Origin: a virus
DNA length: 50,657 nt
Reading direction: 5' to 3' (one strand)
Virus record (IMG/VR): IMGVR_UViG_3300012917_000005
Coordinates: 1 to 50,657 of that record
The stretch's first letter is position 1. Each line of letters begins with the position of its first letter. Of this stretch, positions 42,715 through 48,422 are shown piece by piece. Below the pieces are notes generated by a model. That model made no database searches. It was not told the DNA's origin and saw only the letters and a list, made by a program, of their open reading frames with translations. The position numbers were made by a program, and so were the translations under genes.

Positions 42715-43095
42715 CTAAGAGTTGAATAGTTCCTGTAGAGACTTTCTCTTTGGTTCTTCAGGAACAGATATCTCATCCCAGGGTGGTTTATCTTTTGTAC
42801 GTGGTACAAGGTCATCGATAGACCACACCTTAGCATACTTCTCATATAGATAGTATCGTTCGTCGTTGGTTATCTTCCCTTCTAGGTAAGTCTTATCTAC
42901 CTGTTCGAGGAATAGATCAGCTACGATAGTCTCTAATTCTTTATCTCTTTCCGGAGTCATATTGTATTTCCTCTTAAGTCTCTTCCTGTAAAAGTAAGGA
43001 ATGAATTGATAATAAGAAACAATGTTTCTAATCATATAGTATATAAGTACAGCTAACATGCCGAAGGCTACTATTAGTCCATACTCTTCACGCAT
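42715..43095 (-). CDS. Small membrane-anchored protein
   Basis: A 126-residue product starts MREEYGLIVAFGMLAVLIYY. ACGGAGA seven bases ahead sets the start and keeps it clear of the RNA array upstream. One N-terminal membrane segment is followed by a basic linker (FYRKRLKRKYNMTPERDKEL) and an acidic helical domain with a Pro-rich end. Function unknown. Confidence 0.55.
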   Translation of the reverse strand: MREEYGLIVAFGMLAVLIYYMIRNIVSYYQFIPYFYRKRLKRKYNMTPERDKELETIVADLFLEQVDKTYLEGKITNDERYYLYEKYAKVWSIDDLVPRTKDKPPWDEISVPEEPKRKSLQELFNS

Positions 43096-43116
43096 GTTAG
43101 TTCTCCGTATATAGGT

Positions 43117-43209
43117 GGACCGCTGGGTGTTTACCTTTCTATTGCCACGTATCTGATACAAGCCAACACCAAATAGCTCGTATAAGCTAGCAAGAGGGTA
43201 CAGCGGTCC
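43117..43209 (-). ncRNA. Structured RNA candidate (three-way junction)
   Basis: GGACCGCTG (43117-43125) and CAGCGGTCC (43201-43209) form a perfect 9-bp closing stem. Inside are GGTGTT/AACACC (43126-43131 with 43165-43170) and TAGCT/AGCTA (43174-43178 with 43185-43189). The size (93 nt) and lack of a T-arm exclude a normal tRNA. It lies between tRNA-Leu and the next gene on the same strand, so it may be processed from the same transcript. Confidence 0.55.
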
Positions 43210-43223
43210 GCTTATAGTCGGTG

Positions 43224-43310
43224 TGGTGCTCTCAGCCAGACTTGAACTGGCACGGTCATACGACCATCGGATTTTAAGTCCGATGCGTCTACCTATTTCG
43301 CCATGAGAGC
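43224..43310 (-). tRNA. tRNA-Leu (anticodon UAA)
   Basis: In minus-strand sense the acceptor GCTCTCA (43310-43304) pairs with TGAGAGC and is followed by an encoded ACCA end. The anticodon stem ATCGGA/TCCGAT carries the loop CTTAAAA (anticodon TAA at 34-36). A long variable arm (GGTCGTATGACC) and the T-arm GCCAG-TTCAAGT-CTGGC complete a class II leucine tRNA. UUA is frequent in this AT-rich genome, so the tRNA probably supplements host supply. Confidence 0.95.
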
Positions 43311-43321
43311 TAGATAAGAAA

Positions 43322-43378
43322 CCAGGTTGCACGAGAAGCTTGGCAACTCTCATACGATCAGTCCGTATGGCAACCTGG
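43322..43378 (-). ncRNA. Structured RNA candidate with 9-bp closing stem
   Basis: CCAGGTTGC (43322-43330) pairs with GCAACCTGG (43370-43378). A second stem, CATACG/CGTATG (43351-43356 with 43364-43369), branches inside, with a further GAG-rich arm, giving a three-way junction of 57 nt. It ends 11 bases ahead of the tRNA-Leu on the minus strand. Possible roles are tRNA processing or a small regulatory RNA. Confidence 0.55.
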
Positions 43379-43385
43379 AATAAGA

Positions 43386-43444
43386 ACTCCGGTGGGAGTC
43401 ACAGACGCCGCTATTGCTCGTACCTGTTTCTCAACCACCGGAGT
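43386..43444 (-). ncRNA. Rod-like hairpin, possible RNase III site
   Basis: ACTCCGGTGG and CCACCGGAGT (43386-43395 with 43435-43444) pair perfectly, continued by short stems GAG/CTC and ACAG/CTGT with small internal loops. The 59-nt rod resembles an RNase III substrate. Two smaller hairpins follow at 43448-43471 (CTCCGTA/TACGGAG) and 43480-43507 (AGTGCA/TGCACT, spanning the stop codon of the next gene), so the whole stretch to the tRNA is structured. Confidence 0.55.
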
Positions 43445-43498
43445 CTGCTCCGTAATGTGGGTTCTACGGAGACTAACATAGTGCACGGTATCTGAGGA

Positions 43499-43696
43499 TC
43501 ATGCACTACGTTTCAGAACTGAATTGAATATATCTCTTAAATGTTCACGTCGTATAGGATTTAATTCTGTTCTAATCCAAACTCTAGATTGTTGAAATAT
43601 CTCTTCACGACAAGACTCACATAACCATTTGAAGGTATATGCACAGTTGTCGTGTTTGACGGTTCTACGCCCGCACTTACAAATGCCAATAGCCAT
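43499..43696 (-). CDS. Small zinc-finger-like protein
   Basis: A 65-residue product starts MAIGICKCGRRTVKHDNCAY and has CKC, a central Cys and CESC, four or five cysteines arranged like a small zinc ribbon. The rest is a basic helix (LNPIRREHLRDIFNSVLKRS). ACGGAGA lies before the ATG. Function unknown; nucleic-acid binding is inference. Confidence 0.55.
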   Translation of the reverse strand: MAIGICKCGRRTVKHDNCAYTFKWLCESCREEIFQQSRVWIRTELNPIRREHLRDIFNSVLKRSA

Positions 43697-44088
43697 TAGG
43701 AATTCTCCGTAGTTTCACCCTCCAGCCAGTGTATAGTATTAGTATTGTACCTTAACATAGCCATATCTCTACTCGGATAGACTAGACTAACTCTTTTCAT
43801 CAGACCATAACTAGATTTATAGGTCTGCTCAAAAAAGAATCTAAGACCCGAGAACTTCATAATCAGTTTATTGTATCTACCCTCTACTAAAACGACTGAA
43901 TACCATTCATCAATACCTTGAGCAAAATCAGACTTCCATGTCGTCTCATTCTCTCTAATGTTGAGAGAAATAGGGTCGAATGGGACATCGTTAGCTATCT
44001 TCCTCCATATAGGATTGAACCTAGTCGAATGCTTCTTAAGATAAGACCTCCTACTTGCTTGTTTTACTGGTCTCCTTCTTTTGGACAT
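43696..44088 (-). CDS. Hypothetical protein with basic N-terminus
   Basis: A 130-residue product starts MSKRRRPVKQASRRSYLKKH and becomes an alpha/beta domain (EWYSVVLVEGRYNKLIMKFS, then YGLMKRVSLVYPSRDMAML). It shares TAATG with the zinc-finger gene downstream. No family is recognised. Confidence 0.55.
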   Translation of the reverse strand: MSKRRRPVKQASRRSYLKKHSTRFNPIWRKIANDVPFDPISLNIRENETTWKSDFAQGIDEWYSVVLVEGRYNKLIMKFSGLRFFFEQTYKSSYGLMKRVSLVYPSRDMAMLRYNTNTIHWLEGETTENS

Positions 44089-44266
44089 TGGAGTTCCTCA
44101 CAGGGTTTTGTTTAAGCCATTCTTTTTCAGGAGAAGTTGTTCCTAAGATTAAACCTTTAGTTCCCTCCGGAGGAACCAACGTCCACCATTCCTTACAGAT
44201 AGCACATGTGCAGCTATAAGGATGGTTACTTGCTTTGTGAAATCTTTCTAACTTCTTCTTGTTCAT
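44051..44266 (-). CDS. Small zinc-binding-like protein
   Basis: A 71-residue product starts MNKKKLERFHKASNHPYSCT and contains CTCAIC, a CxC-xx-C cluster. I chose this ATG because the upstream part of the frame (from 44365) overlaps the 59-residue CPRC protein. Lys/Asn-rich C-terminus. It overlaps the following gene by 38 bases. Function unknown. Confidence 0.45.
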   Translation of the reverse strand: MNKKKLERFHKASNHPYSCTCAICKEWWTLVPPEGTKGLILGTTSPEKEWLKQNPVRNSNVQKKETSKTSK

Positions 44267-44405
44267 AGAGTGAGAACCTCTCTGGATGAACATATTCAAC
44301 AGTACTTCCACCAGGGTCCATACATTGGAATCCTGATGGTGAGGAACATCTAGGACAAGCAACAATAAGCATGTCTCTCCATTTCAGTCTGCTCTTCTCA
44401 CCCAT
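44226..44405 (-). CDS. Small zinc-finger protein (CPxC...C...H type)
   Basis: A 59-residue product has CPRCSSPSGFQCMDPGGSTV followed by EYVHPERF: Cys-x2-Cys, Cys and a final His, a common small phage zinc-binding pattern. ATG 44403-44405, with TACGGAGAGAGTAAC ahead, and TAA at 44226-44228. Its 3' end overlaps the gene starting at 44266 by 41 bases. A nucleic-acid or protein-binding role is likely but unproven. Confidence 0.55.
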   Translation of the reverse strand: MGEKSRLKWRDMLIVACPRCSSPSGFQCMDPGGSTVEYVHPERFSLYEQEEVRKISQSK

Positions 44406-44406
44406 G

Positions 44407-44595
44407 TTACTCTCTCCGTATTATTAGAAAATGTGGACCATACCTATTGGTATAGTAGTCACGAAACCAACGAGCATTGGCTAAGTTCATCCAACAAATA
44501 CACATCGTTTGTTCGCTACGAATGTCTTCGACATTGTAGTTTCCGAATGCATACTTTGGCCTAGGTCTTTCTACCCAACGTTCTAATCTGTCCAC
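44407..44595 (-). CDS. Hypothetical Arg/Tyr-rich protein
   Basis: A 62-residue product is read from GTG (44593-44595), with GAGGAG seven bases ahead. I did not use the upstream ATG at 44628 because the promoter at 44630-44657 would start transcription downstream of it. The sequence (MDRLERWVERPRPKYAFGNY) continues with a CICWMNLANARWFRDYYTNR helix. Function unknown. Confidence 0.5.
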   Translation of the reverse strand: MDRLERWVERPRPKYAFGNYNVEDIRSEQTMCICWMNLANARWFRDYYTNRYGPHFLIIRRE

Positions 44596-44629
44596 TGGTT
44601 TTCTCCTCAGTTGAATTCCCAGTGTCATA

Positions 44630-44657
44630 ATTATAACATAGTAGATAGTTAAGTCAA
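44630..44657 (-). promoter_or_regulatory. Extended -10 promoter in the small-gene cluster
   Basis: On the minus strand, TTGACT (44657-44652) and TATAAT (44635-44630) are spaced 16 bases apart, with TGT immediately before the -10 (extended -10). It shares TTGACTTAA with the promoter at 47806-47833. It overlaps the stop codon of the gene at 44654-44827. Confidence 0.65.
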
Positions 44658-44827
44658 GGACTCAAGTCTCTTATCTTAGCTTTTAATACAATATTCTCAT
44701 GTTCTAGTCTTTTAACTTCTTCAGTTAATTGTTTTAACAATCTTCCTACTTCTATGAAATCTATACGTTGAGCGATACTCATTATACGATGAGAGATAAG
44801 CTCAGCTTTCTGAACTAATGTGTTCAT
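44654..44827 (-). CDS. Small coiled-coil protein
   Basis: A 57-residue product starts MNTLVQKAELISHRIMSIAQ. Residues ~20-52 form a continuous heptad helix (EVGRLLKQLTEEVKRLEHEN). ATG 44825-44827 overlaps the preceding gene by four bases. Function unknown; oligomerisation is likely. Confidence 0.5.
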   Translation of the reverse strand: MNTLVQKAELISHRIMSIAQRIDFIEVGRLLKQLTEEVKRLEHENIVLKAKIRDLSP

Positions 44828-45003
44828 GTAAAGTCTCCTTTTACTGAATCAATCATACCACGATTTTCTGCAATTTTTCTAGGACTGCCTCCTTCAATAC
44901 CTATTATTTCTAATAATTCTATTGCTTGATCTGGTGTTATTTCTTCACCTTTAAACATGAATAATATCTCTAAAAATTGTTCTTCAGAGAAGGTTATGTT
45001 CAT
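44824..45003 (-). CDS. Hypothetical 59-residue protein
   Basis: A product starting MNITFSEEQFLEILFMFKGE has a likely helix-turn-helix-like stretch (TPDQAIELLEIIGIEGGSPR, KIAENRG). GGAG seven bases ahead sets the start at 45003. The Pro-Asp-Gln-Ala repeat-like helix suggests a UBA-like or HTH small fold, but I cannot identify it. It may regulate nearby promoters; this is speculation. Confidence 0.45.
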   Translation of the reverse strand: MNITFSEEQFLEILFMFKGEEITPDQAIELLEIIGIEGGSPRKIAENRGMIDSVKGDFT

Positions 45004-45233
45004 ACATAGTCTCCATCGACTAACCAACCACCTTCAGGCCAGAACTTCCTAGTTCTTTCCATTATGTCAGCAGATATCCTACGATATCGCTCTGGTTCTA
45101 TCTCATCCGGAGAACACATGTTCTCTATGACACATATCTGTTCTCCTTCATCCCAGAAGACTCTAGTAATGGTATAGTTACCTTTACCAGATATGTTTAC
45201 GTAGTGTCCTCTTTGAGGAGTAGACCTAGGCAT
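45000..45233 (-). CDS. Hypothetical small protein
   Basis: A 77-residue product starts MPRSTPQRGHYVNISGKGNY and looks like a small beta-rich domain (NYTITRVFWDEGEQICVIEN) plus helix. It overlaps genes on both sides by a few bases. Function unknown. Confidence 0.5.
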   Translation of the reverse strand: MPRSTPQRGHYVNISGKGNYTITRVFWDEGEQICVIENMCSPDEIEPERYRRISADIMERTRKFWPEGGWLVDGDYV

Positions 45234-45376
45234 TGAAGTCGCTCCAATTCCTCTTCTAGAGATAGAACTTCACTTTTCAGTGCGTTGATTTTATGTATGA
45301 GAACGCGTTCACGCAGTCTTAGATATTCTCTAAGAACTGTATCGCTTACTCGTTTCTGTGATCTGGATCTAGCCAT
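45197..45376 (-). CDS. Small coiled-coil protein
   Basis: ATG 45374-45376 to TAA 45197-45199 encodes 59 residues with an uninterrupted helix (VLREYLRLRERVLIHKINAL, then KSEVLSLEEELERLQ), with a basic N-terminus (MARSRSQKR). It overlaps the next gene by 37 bases and the previous by 31. Function unknown. Confidence 0.45.
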   Translation of the reverse strand: MARSRSQKRVSDTVLREYLRLRERVLIHKINALKSEVLSLEEELERLQCLGLLLKEDTT

Positions 45377-45516
45377 TTATATTGGTTACTCCCATATGAT
45401 TTAGGATATTCCTCTTCAATCTTTTGGCTCGTCTGACTGACCCAAACCATCAAACCTATAGTTAGTGTTGGCAATATTATTGCCGCTACTAATAGCGTTA
45501 TTGTTATCCATCCCAT
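45346..45516 (-). CDS. Small single-pass membrane protein
   Basis: A 56-residue product starts MGWITITLLVAAIILPTLTI, a long hydrophobic N-terminal segment, followed by a Gln/Lys/Glu-rich tail. GGAG eight bases ahead supports this internal ATG. It overlaps the 142-residue gene by 101 bases, larger than usual, so some caution is needed. Function unknown. Confidence 0.4.
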   Translation of the reverse strand: MGWITITLLVAAIILPTLTIGLMVWVSQTSQKIEEEYPKSYGSNQYKWLDPDHRNE

Positions 45517-45844
45517 AATCTTGACTCCATAAGTGAATGGTCTTAGCCATATCACCTTCTTTGAATTGAAGATGTCCCTGAGCGAACTTATTCATAAGTT
45601 CCTCAAGTTCCATCATTTCGCCATAGGTCAATGATCTGCATATATCGGCTATTGTCTCCAATGGATCTGTTTCCATTGAGATGGGAAAATTCTTCTTAGC
45701 ATATACTTTAGCCTTTTCAGCAGCCTCCTCACGCTCATAGCCATGACAGGTATCGCACTGTACTCTATCCTTCGGATCTTCATTAAGGGAACAGTGTCTA
45801 CTATTCTTAGTCTGCATACAATAGTATGGAGCTTGACTACTCAT
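45416..45844 (-). CDS. Hypothetical Cys-containing protein
   Basis: A 142-residue product starts MSSQAPYYCMQTKNSRHCSL, with GGAGG eight bases ahead of this ATG. It contains CDTCHGYEREEAAEKAKVYA and a helical acidic middle (TYGEMMELEELMNKFAQGHL), ending in an Asn-rich tail. CxxC plus two upstream Cys suggests a metal site. Function unknown. Confidence 0.5.
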   Translation of the reverse strand: MSSQAPYYCMQTKNSRHCSLNEDPKDRVQCDTCHGYEREEAAEKAKVYAKKNFPISMETDPLETIADICRSLTYGEMMELEELMNKFAQGHLQFKEGDMAKTIHLWSQDYGMDNNNAISSGNNIANTNYRFDGLGQSDEPKD

Positions 45845-46073
45845 AGTTCCATCCTCCAATGGGTTCCACACGATATGCACGCCACGGTGTCTTAACAACA
45901 TGGAATGCTTTAGAATTAGGGATTAAGTAGTCTTCCAGTTCTATTTGGAAACTATTGATAACTGAACATAGTCGTTCAGCTTCTTCCTTCCCCATATGTC
46001 TATGGACTTCTGCCCAATGACATAACATGCCATGAGCAAATAGAAGGTCAACTACGGGCATATTAAATGTCAT
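45837..46073 (-). CDS. Hypothetical small protein
   Basis: A 78-residue helical product starts MTFNMPVVDLLFAHGMLCHW and has a second helix, EEAERLCSVINSFQIELEDY. It overlaps both neighbours by four to eight bases. No family recognised. Confidence 0.5.
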   Translation of the reverse strand: MTFNMPVVDLLFAHGMLCHWAEVHRHMGKEEAERLCSVINSFQIELEDYLIPNSKAFHVVKTPWRAYRVEPIGGWNYE

Positions 46074-46495
46074 GGTTCTATGTTCCTCTGTTGAATCTCA
46101 ATCATTTTATGGATCAGATAATCTTTCAACATCTGATCATGTGACAGTCCTTGCATTAGAAGAAAGTCATTGATTGCTTTCAGCGTAGCTGGTCTTAATA
46201 CAGGTTTGGCTAAGATCGTAAGAGCAGCATTGGAGGACTGCTTATAGGATGGCTCTTCATGCCCGTAGGAAGCTCGCTGGTAAGTTATTTTAGTATGCCC
46301 GCTACTAGGGTGCCAGCATAATTTACCTTCATGGGTGGGCATCCTACGTGTATATTTATCTGTTGCTGAATGCGGTGTCTCCCAACATACAGTACGAGCG
46401 TTGGCACATGAATATGTAATAGAAAATATAAGAGCTACAGCTAGAGTAAGAAATATCCAGTAAGATACCTCAGATAGATTATCTTTCCAAGACAT
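46070..46495 (-). CDS. Membrane/secreted protein containing the 85-nt repeat element
   Basis: A 141-residue product starts MSWKDNLSEVSYWIFLTLAV. CACGGAGATGAAC before the ATG sets the start. An N-terminal hydrophobic anchor is followed by Cys residues. The stretch of about residues 50-77 is encoded by the second copy of the 85-nt element, and a helical C-terminus follows. The element may have inserted in frame into this gene. Function unknown. Confidence 0.45.
   Translation of the reverse strand: MSWKDNLSEVSYWIFLTLAVALIFSITYSCANARTVCWETPHSATDKYTRRMPTHEGKLCWHPSSGHTKITYQRASYGHEEPSYKQSSNAALTILAKPVLRPATLKAINDFLLMQGLSHDQMLKDYLIHKMIEIQQRNIEP
46264..46348 (-). ncRNA. 85-nt duplicated structured element, copy 2
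   Basis: CGTAGGA (46264-46270) pairs with TCCTACG (46342-46348). It is exactly as long as copy 1 at 38002-38086 and shares 27 of the first 29 plus-strand bases and the motif TAGGGTGC. The middle is diverged, with TATGC/GCATA as the internal hairpin. It lies inside the 3' half of the 46070-46495 reading frame, whereas copy 1 is intergenic. Confidence 0.6.
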
Positions 46496-46521
46496 GTTCA
46501 TCTCCGTGATGTTGTACAGGT

Positions 46522-46568
46522 GGAGAGTACGCACAGAGGCAGCATTCCAGAGTAGCTCTGATCTCTCC
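46522..46568 (-). promoter_or_regulatory. Structured leader of the 46070-46495 gene
   Basis: GGAGAG (46522-46527) pairs with CTCTCC (46563-46568), and CAGAG-TAG-CTCTG (46548-46560) forms inside. This two-stem structure lies about 27 bases ahead of the start codon and, with the long hairpin at 46589-46650, fills the leader. It may control translation or processing. Confidence 0.4.
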
Positions 46569-46588
46569 TTATGGCGGCCCGTACAGCC

Positions 46589-46650
46589 AATAACCTACGA
46601 CTCTACTGACTGGGGTCTCTGGGGAAATTGTCAGTAGAATGTAGGTTATT
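46589..46650 (-). ncRNA. Long rod-like hairpin, likely RNase III-type processing site
   Basis: AATAACCTAC pairs with GTAGGTTATT (46589-46598 with 46641-46650). After a small internal loop, CTACTGAC pairs with GTCAGTAG (46603-46610 with 46630-46637). The 62-nt rod with a 19-base loop sits between two genes on the minus strand, like the RNase III cleavage sites between T7 early genes. Confidence 0.6.
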
Positions 46651-46672
46651 CTATATAACCTGTTAGGCTATT

Positions 46673-47065
46673 CTAATTGTACATCTCTACCTCAAACCAT
46701 TCAGGTTTGATCCATTTTAATGGAGGAGCTTTGAGCTTATGTTGTTTTAGATGATGTTCTTCTCTATTACTAAATGCTGATCTACCTCCTGGTTGTTTAC
46801 TACCTTGAGGTAGGATTGCACATTCATAGATACATTCAGGATATGTATCTTCTCTACCAGTTAAATCAGTATTGGTTACAGTTACAAAACCTTTAATAAA
46901 ACAACCTAAGGTGAACAGACGCTTACACTGTTGCTTAGCAGCTTTAGTAGTCTTAGCTCTAAGCTTATGTCCTCCTTCCTTAAGGAATCCTTCCCATGCT
47001 CTAGCTAAGTGATACTCTTGCATATCCTTAGCTCTTGCTCGTCTCTGTTTAAGCCTTTCGTTCAT
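46673..47065 (-). CDS. Hypothetical basic protein
   Basis: A 130-residue product starts MNERLKQRRARAKDMQEYHL, a strongly basic helix, followed by a compact domain with four Cys (KQQCKRLFTLGCFIKGF, later CIYEC). The start follows GGGAGGTAAGC. It is followed by the rod-like hairpin at 46589-46650. Possible nucleic-acid binding; function unknown. Confidence 0.55.
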   Translation of the reverse strand: MNERLKQRRARAKDMQEYHLARAWEGFLKEGGHKLRAKTTKAAKQQCKRLFTLGCFIKGFVTVTNTDLTGREDTYPECIYECAILPQGSKQPGGRSAFSNREEHHLKQHKLKAPPLKWIKPEWFEVEMYN

Positions 47066-47219
47066 GCTTACCTCCCAACAGACCGATATAACGATACCAA
47101 GAACGAGATATTTCTCCAGATTTGATACCTTTCTTAATTTTAGTGAGGGTGACGTTAATTATTCTACGTTCATCGCCAGGGCTATAAGTCCTATAGATCT
47201 TAGGTTTCTTTATTCTCAT
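47049..47219 (-). CDS. Hypothetical 56-residue basic protein
   Basis: ATG 47217-47219 (GGGAG six bases ahead) to TAA 47049-47051 encodes MRIKKPKIYRTYSPGDERRI and an Arg/Lys/Ile-rich domain (INVTLTKIKKGIKSGEISRS). It overlaps the next gene by 17 bases. The helical end with WYRYIG suggests a small globular fold. Function unknown. Confidence 0.5.
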   Translation of the reverse strand: MRIKKPKIYRTYSPGDERRIINVTLTKIKKGIKSGEISRSWYRYIGLLGGKHERKA

Positions 47220-47221
47220 GT

Positions 47222-47374
47222 TCATCTCCCAGGAGGAGGATACTGAGGAGGATACCTAGGTGCATCTGGTTCACAGTACCAATACCAACCAGAGGCAGTT
47301 CTAGTCCAGTAACACCTAGCATCTGCTATGCTGGGCATTAACATAGTAAGAATTATCAACCATATAAGTTTCAT
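47222..47374 (-). CDS. Small secreted Cys/Trp/Tyr-rich protein
   Basis: A 50-residue product starts with a typical signal peptide, MKLIWLIILTMLMPSIADA, with likely cleavage before RCYWTR. The mature part has two Cys and is Trp/Tyr/Pro-rich. CACGGAGAAAAAG before the ATG sets the start. It might act at the host envelope, for instance in exclusion or lysis timing, but that is a guess. Confidence 0.55.
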   Translation of the reverse strand: MKLIWLIILTMLMPSIADARCYWTRTASGWYWYCEPDAPRYPPQYPPPGR

Positions 47375-47435
47375 CTTTTTCTCCGTGATTAGCCCCGTAC
47401 TGTGCACCATATAGATGCACAGTGTCGAGAACAAC

Positions 47436-47756
47436 CTAAGAGATTGGTCTGATTAAACCTATATTATCTCTCTTACGTTTGAACTGATCATAACTCAGAG
47501 CAGTAGGTTTCTGAGTTATGTAATGTCTAGTTATCTCTGTATATTGATCAAAGTAGAAGTCCGTATCGTAATCACCATTCGATAACTTAGGCCATTGTTT
47601 AAGATTGTGTTCCTCTAAGAATGTCTTCTGATACTCTGGTTTAATACAACCAGGTATTACTCCACGTGATCTAGTTACTACACGTGACGTAGGATGAAGA
47701 ATGATGAAGTTAAATCTTCTAGGTCTACGACCTACCTCAGATACGTATGCTAACAT
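47436..47756 (-). CDS. Hypothetical protein, first gene of the leftward operon
   Basis: A 106-residue product starts MLAYVSEVGRRPRRFNFIIL and is Arg/Tyr/Lys-rich, ending TALSYDQFKRKRDNIGLIRP. GGGAGACTAGAAC precedes the ATG. The promoter at 47806-47833 lies about 50 bases upstream. First-transcribed phage genes often modify host functions, but no family is recognised here. Confidence 0.55.
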   Translation of the reverse strand: MLAYVSEVGRRPRRFNFIILHPTSRVVTRSRGVIPGCIKPEYQKTFLEEHNLKQWPKLSNGDYDTDFYFDQYTEITRHYITQKPTALSYDQFKRKRDNIGLIRPIS

Positions 47757-47805
47757 GTTCTAGTCTCCCACATTCCTGGTCAGCAATTGCTTTCCCAGTA
47801 TCCCC

Positions 47806-47833
47806 AGTATAAAGGAAGGAATAATTAAGTCAA
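47806..47833 (-). promoter_or_regulatory. Leftward early promoter
   Basis: On the minus strand, TTGACT (47833-47828) and TATACT (47811-47806) are separated by 16 bases. The -35 region is identical over nine bases (TTGACTTAA) to the promoter at 44630-44657. It would start the leftward operon just before the gene at 47436-47756, back to back with the rightward promoter at 47885-47913. Confidence 0.6.
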
Positions 47834-47884
47834 GGTCTAGACAAGACTATCTTAACTTTTATTACATAATATGTAAAATAAAGC

Positions 47885-47913
47885 TTGACAAGGCTTATTC
47901 TCTTATATATATT
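47885..47913 (+). promoter_or_regulatory. Rightward early promoter
   Basis: TTGACA (47885-47890) and TATATT (47908-47913) are spaced by 17 bases. Transcription should begin near 47920 and run into the MazG-like gene. Together with the leftward promoter it makes a divergent control region of about 230 bases without a gene (47757-47986), which is otherwise AT-rich. Confidence 0.65.
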
Positions 47914-47950
47914 AAGAAGACCAGTCCGATAGATAATAGATATATAGATA

Positions 47951-47973
47951 GCGCGTATAATACGGCGCGTATT
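47951..47973 (+). promoter_or_regulatory. Repeated GCGCGTAT motif in the MazG leader
   Basis: GCGCGTAT occurs at 47951-47958 and 47965-47972, 14 bases apart, and CGTATAATACG (47954-47964) is a perfect inverted repeat around a central A. The pair lies about 35 bases after the predicted transcription start. An operator or a translational control hairpin are both plausible. A related ACGCGTATTA occurs near 50546-50556. Confidence 0.4.
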
Positions 47974-47986
47974 AATAGGAGATTAT

Positions 47987-48247
47987 ATGAAGAGACCAGA
48001 GTTATTACCTACTACATTTAAAGGTAGTTTATATAAACTAACAGAAGAGTGTGGAGAGGTCTTACAAGCAATAGGTAAGCTACAAAGACATGGTATAGTT
48101 ACTAAAGATCCTAAATATGATAAGATCTATGATAATGGTTTAGATTTAATGAATGAATTAAATGATCTTAAACACTCGATTGCTGAGACAGAGAGACTAT
48201 ACCAGACAGCGGATAGAACAATTGTTAATGGACAGCCTACTGAGTAG
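47987..48247 (+). CDS. MazG-like nucleotide pyrophosphohydrolase
   Basis: An 86-residue helical product has the paired acidic motifs of the all-alpha NTP-PPase superfamily: LTEECGEVLQAIGKLQRHG (E-E-x-x-E) at about residues 18-36 and LMNELNDLKHSI (E-x-x-D) near residue 55. Phage MazG proteins hydrolyse NTPs or alarmones. AGGAG eight bases before the ATG. It is the first gene after the rightward early promoter. Confidence 0.65.
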   Translation: MKRPELLPTTFKGSLYKLTEECGEVLQAIGKLQRHGIVTKDPKYDKIYDNGLDLMNELNDLKHSIAETERLYQTADRTIVNGQPTE

Positions 48248-48281
48248 AGTCTGACCATGACGTGCGAACCAATGCGACCTA

Positions 48282-48422
48282 TCACGATAGTGACCTGCGA
48301 AGCAGGACTACGATAGTCCTATTATAGGACTCTCAACCTATGGTTGTCACAACCTCTGTTCATGGTTTGAACTCTTGTTCATGTTTTGTACGTTACAGCG
48401 GTAACGCTCAAACAGAGAACAG
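48282..48422 (+). ncRNA. Hairpin-rich leader with mutually exclusive stems
   Basis: Consecutive stems share arms: CCTGC/GCAGG (48294-48306), GGACTA/TAGTCC (48305-48319), AGTCCTA/TAGGACT (48315-48331), then CAACC/GGTTG (48334-48346) and GGTTG/CAACC (48342-48354). TCAC-GATA-GTGA (48282-48293) and CGTTAC-AGCG-GTAACG (48391-48406) are independent, and GGTTTGA pairs with TCAAAC around the latter. No gene lies between 48248 and 48637. The shared arms suggest an attenuator or switch. Confidence 0.55.

Noticed and set aside
43117-43209. Second tRNA candidate next to tRNA-Leu
   Set aside because: The closing stem and ACC end look tRNA-like, but there is no T-arm or anticodon arm. It is kept as an unassigned structured RNA.
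44596-44628. Upstream ATG at 44628 for the 44407 gene
   Set aside because: It lies before the predicted transcription start of the promoter at 44630-44657, and a GTG with a strong ribosome site lies downstream.
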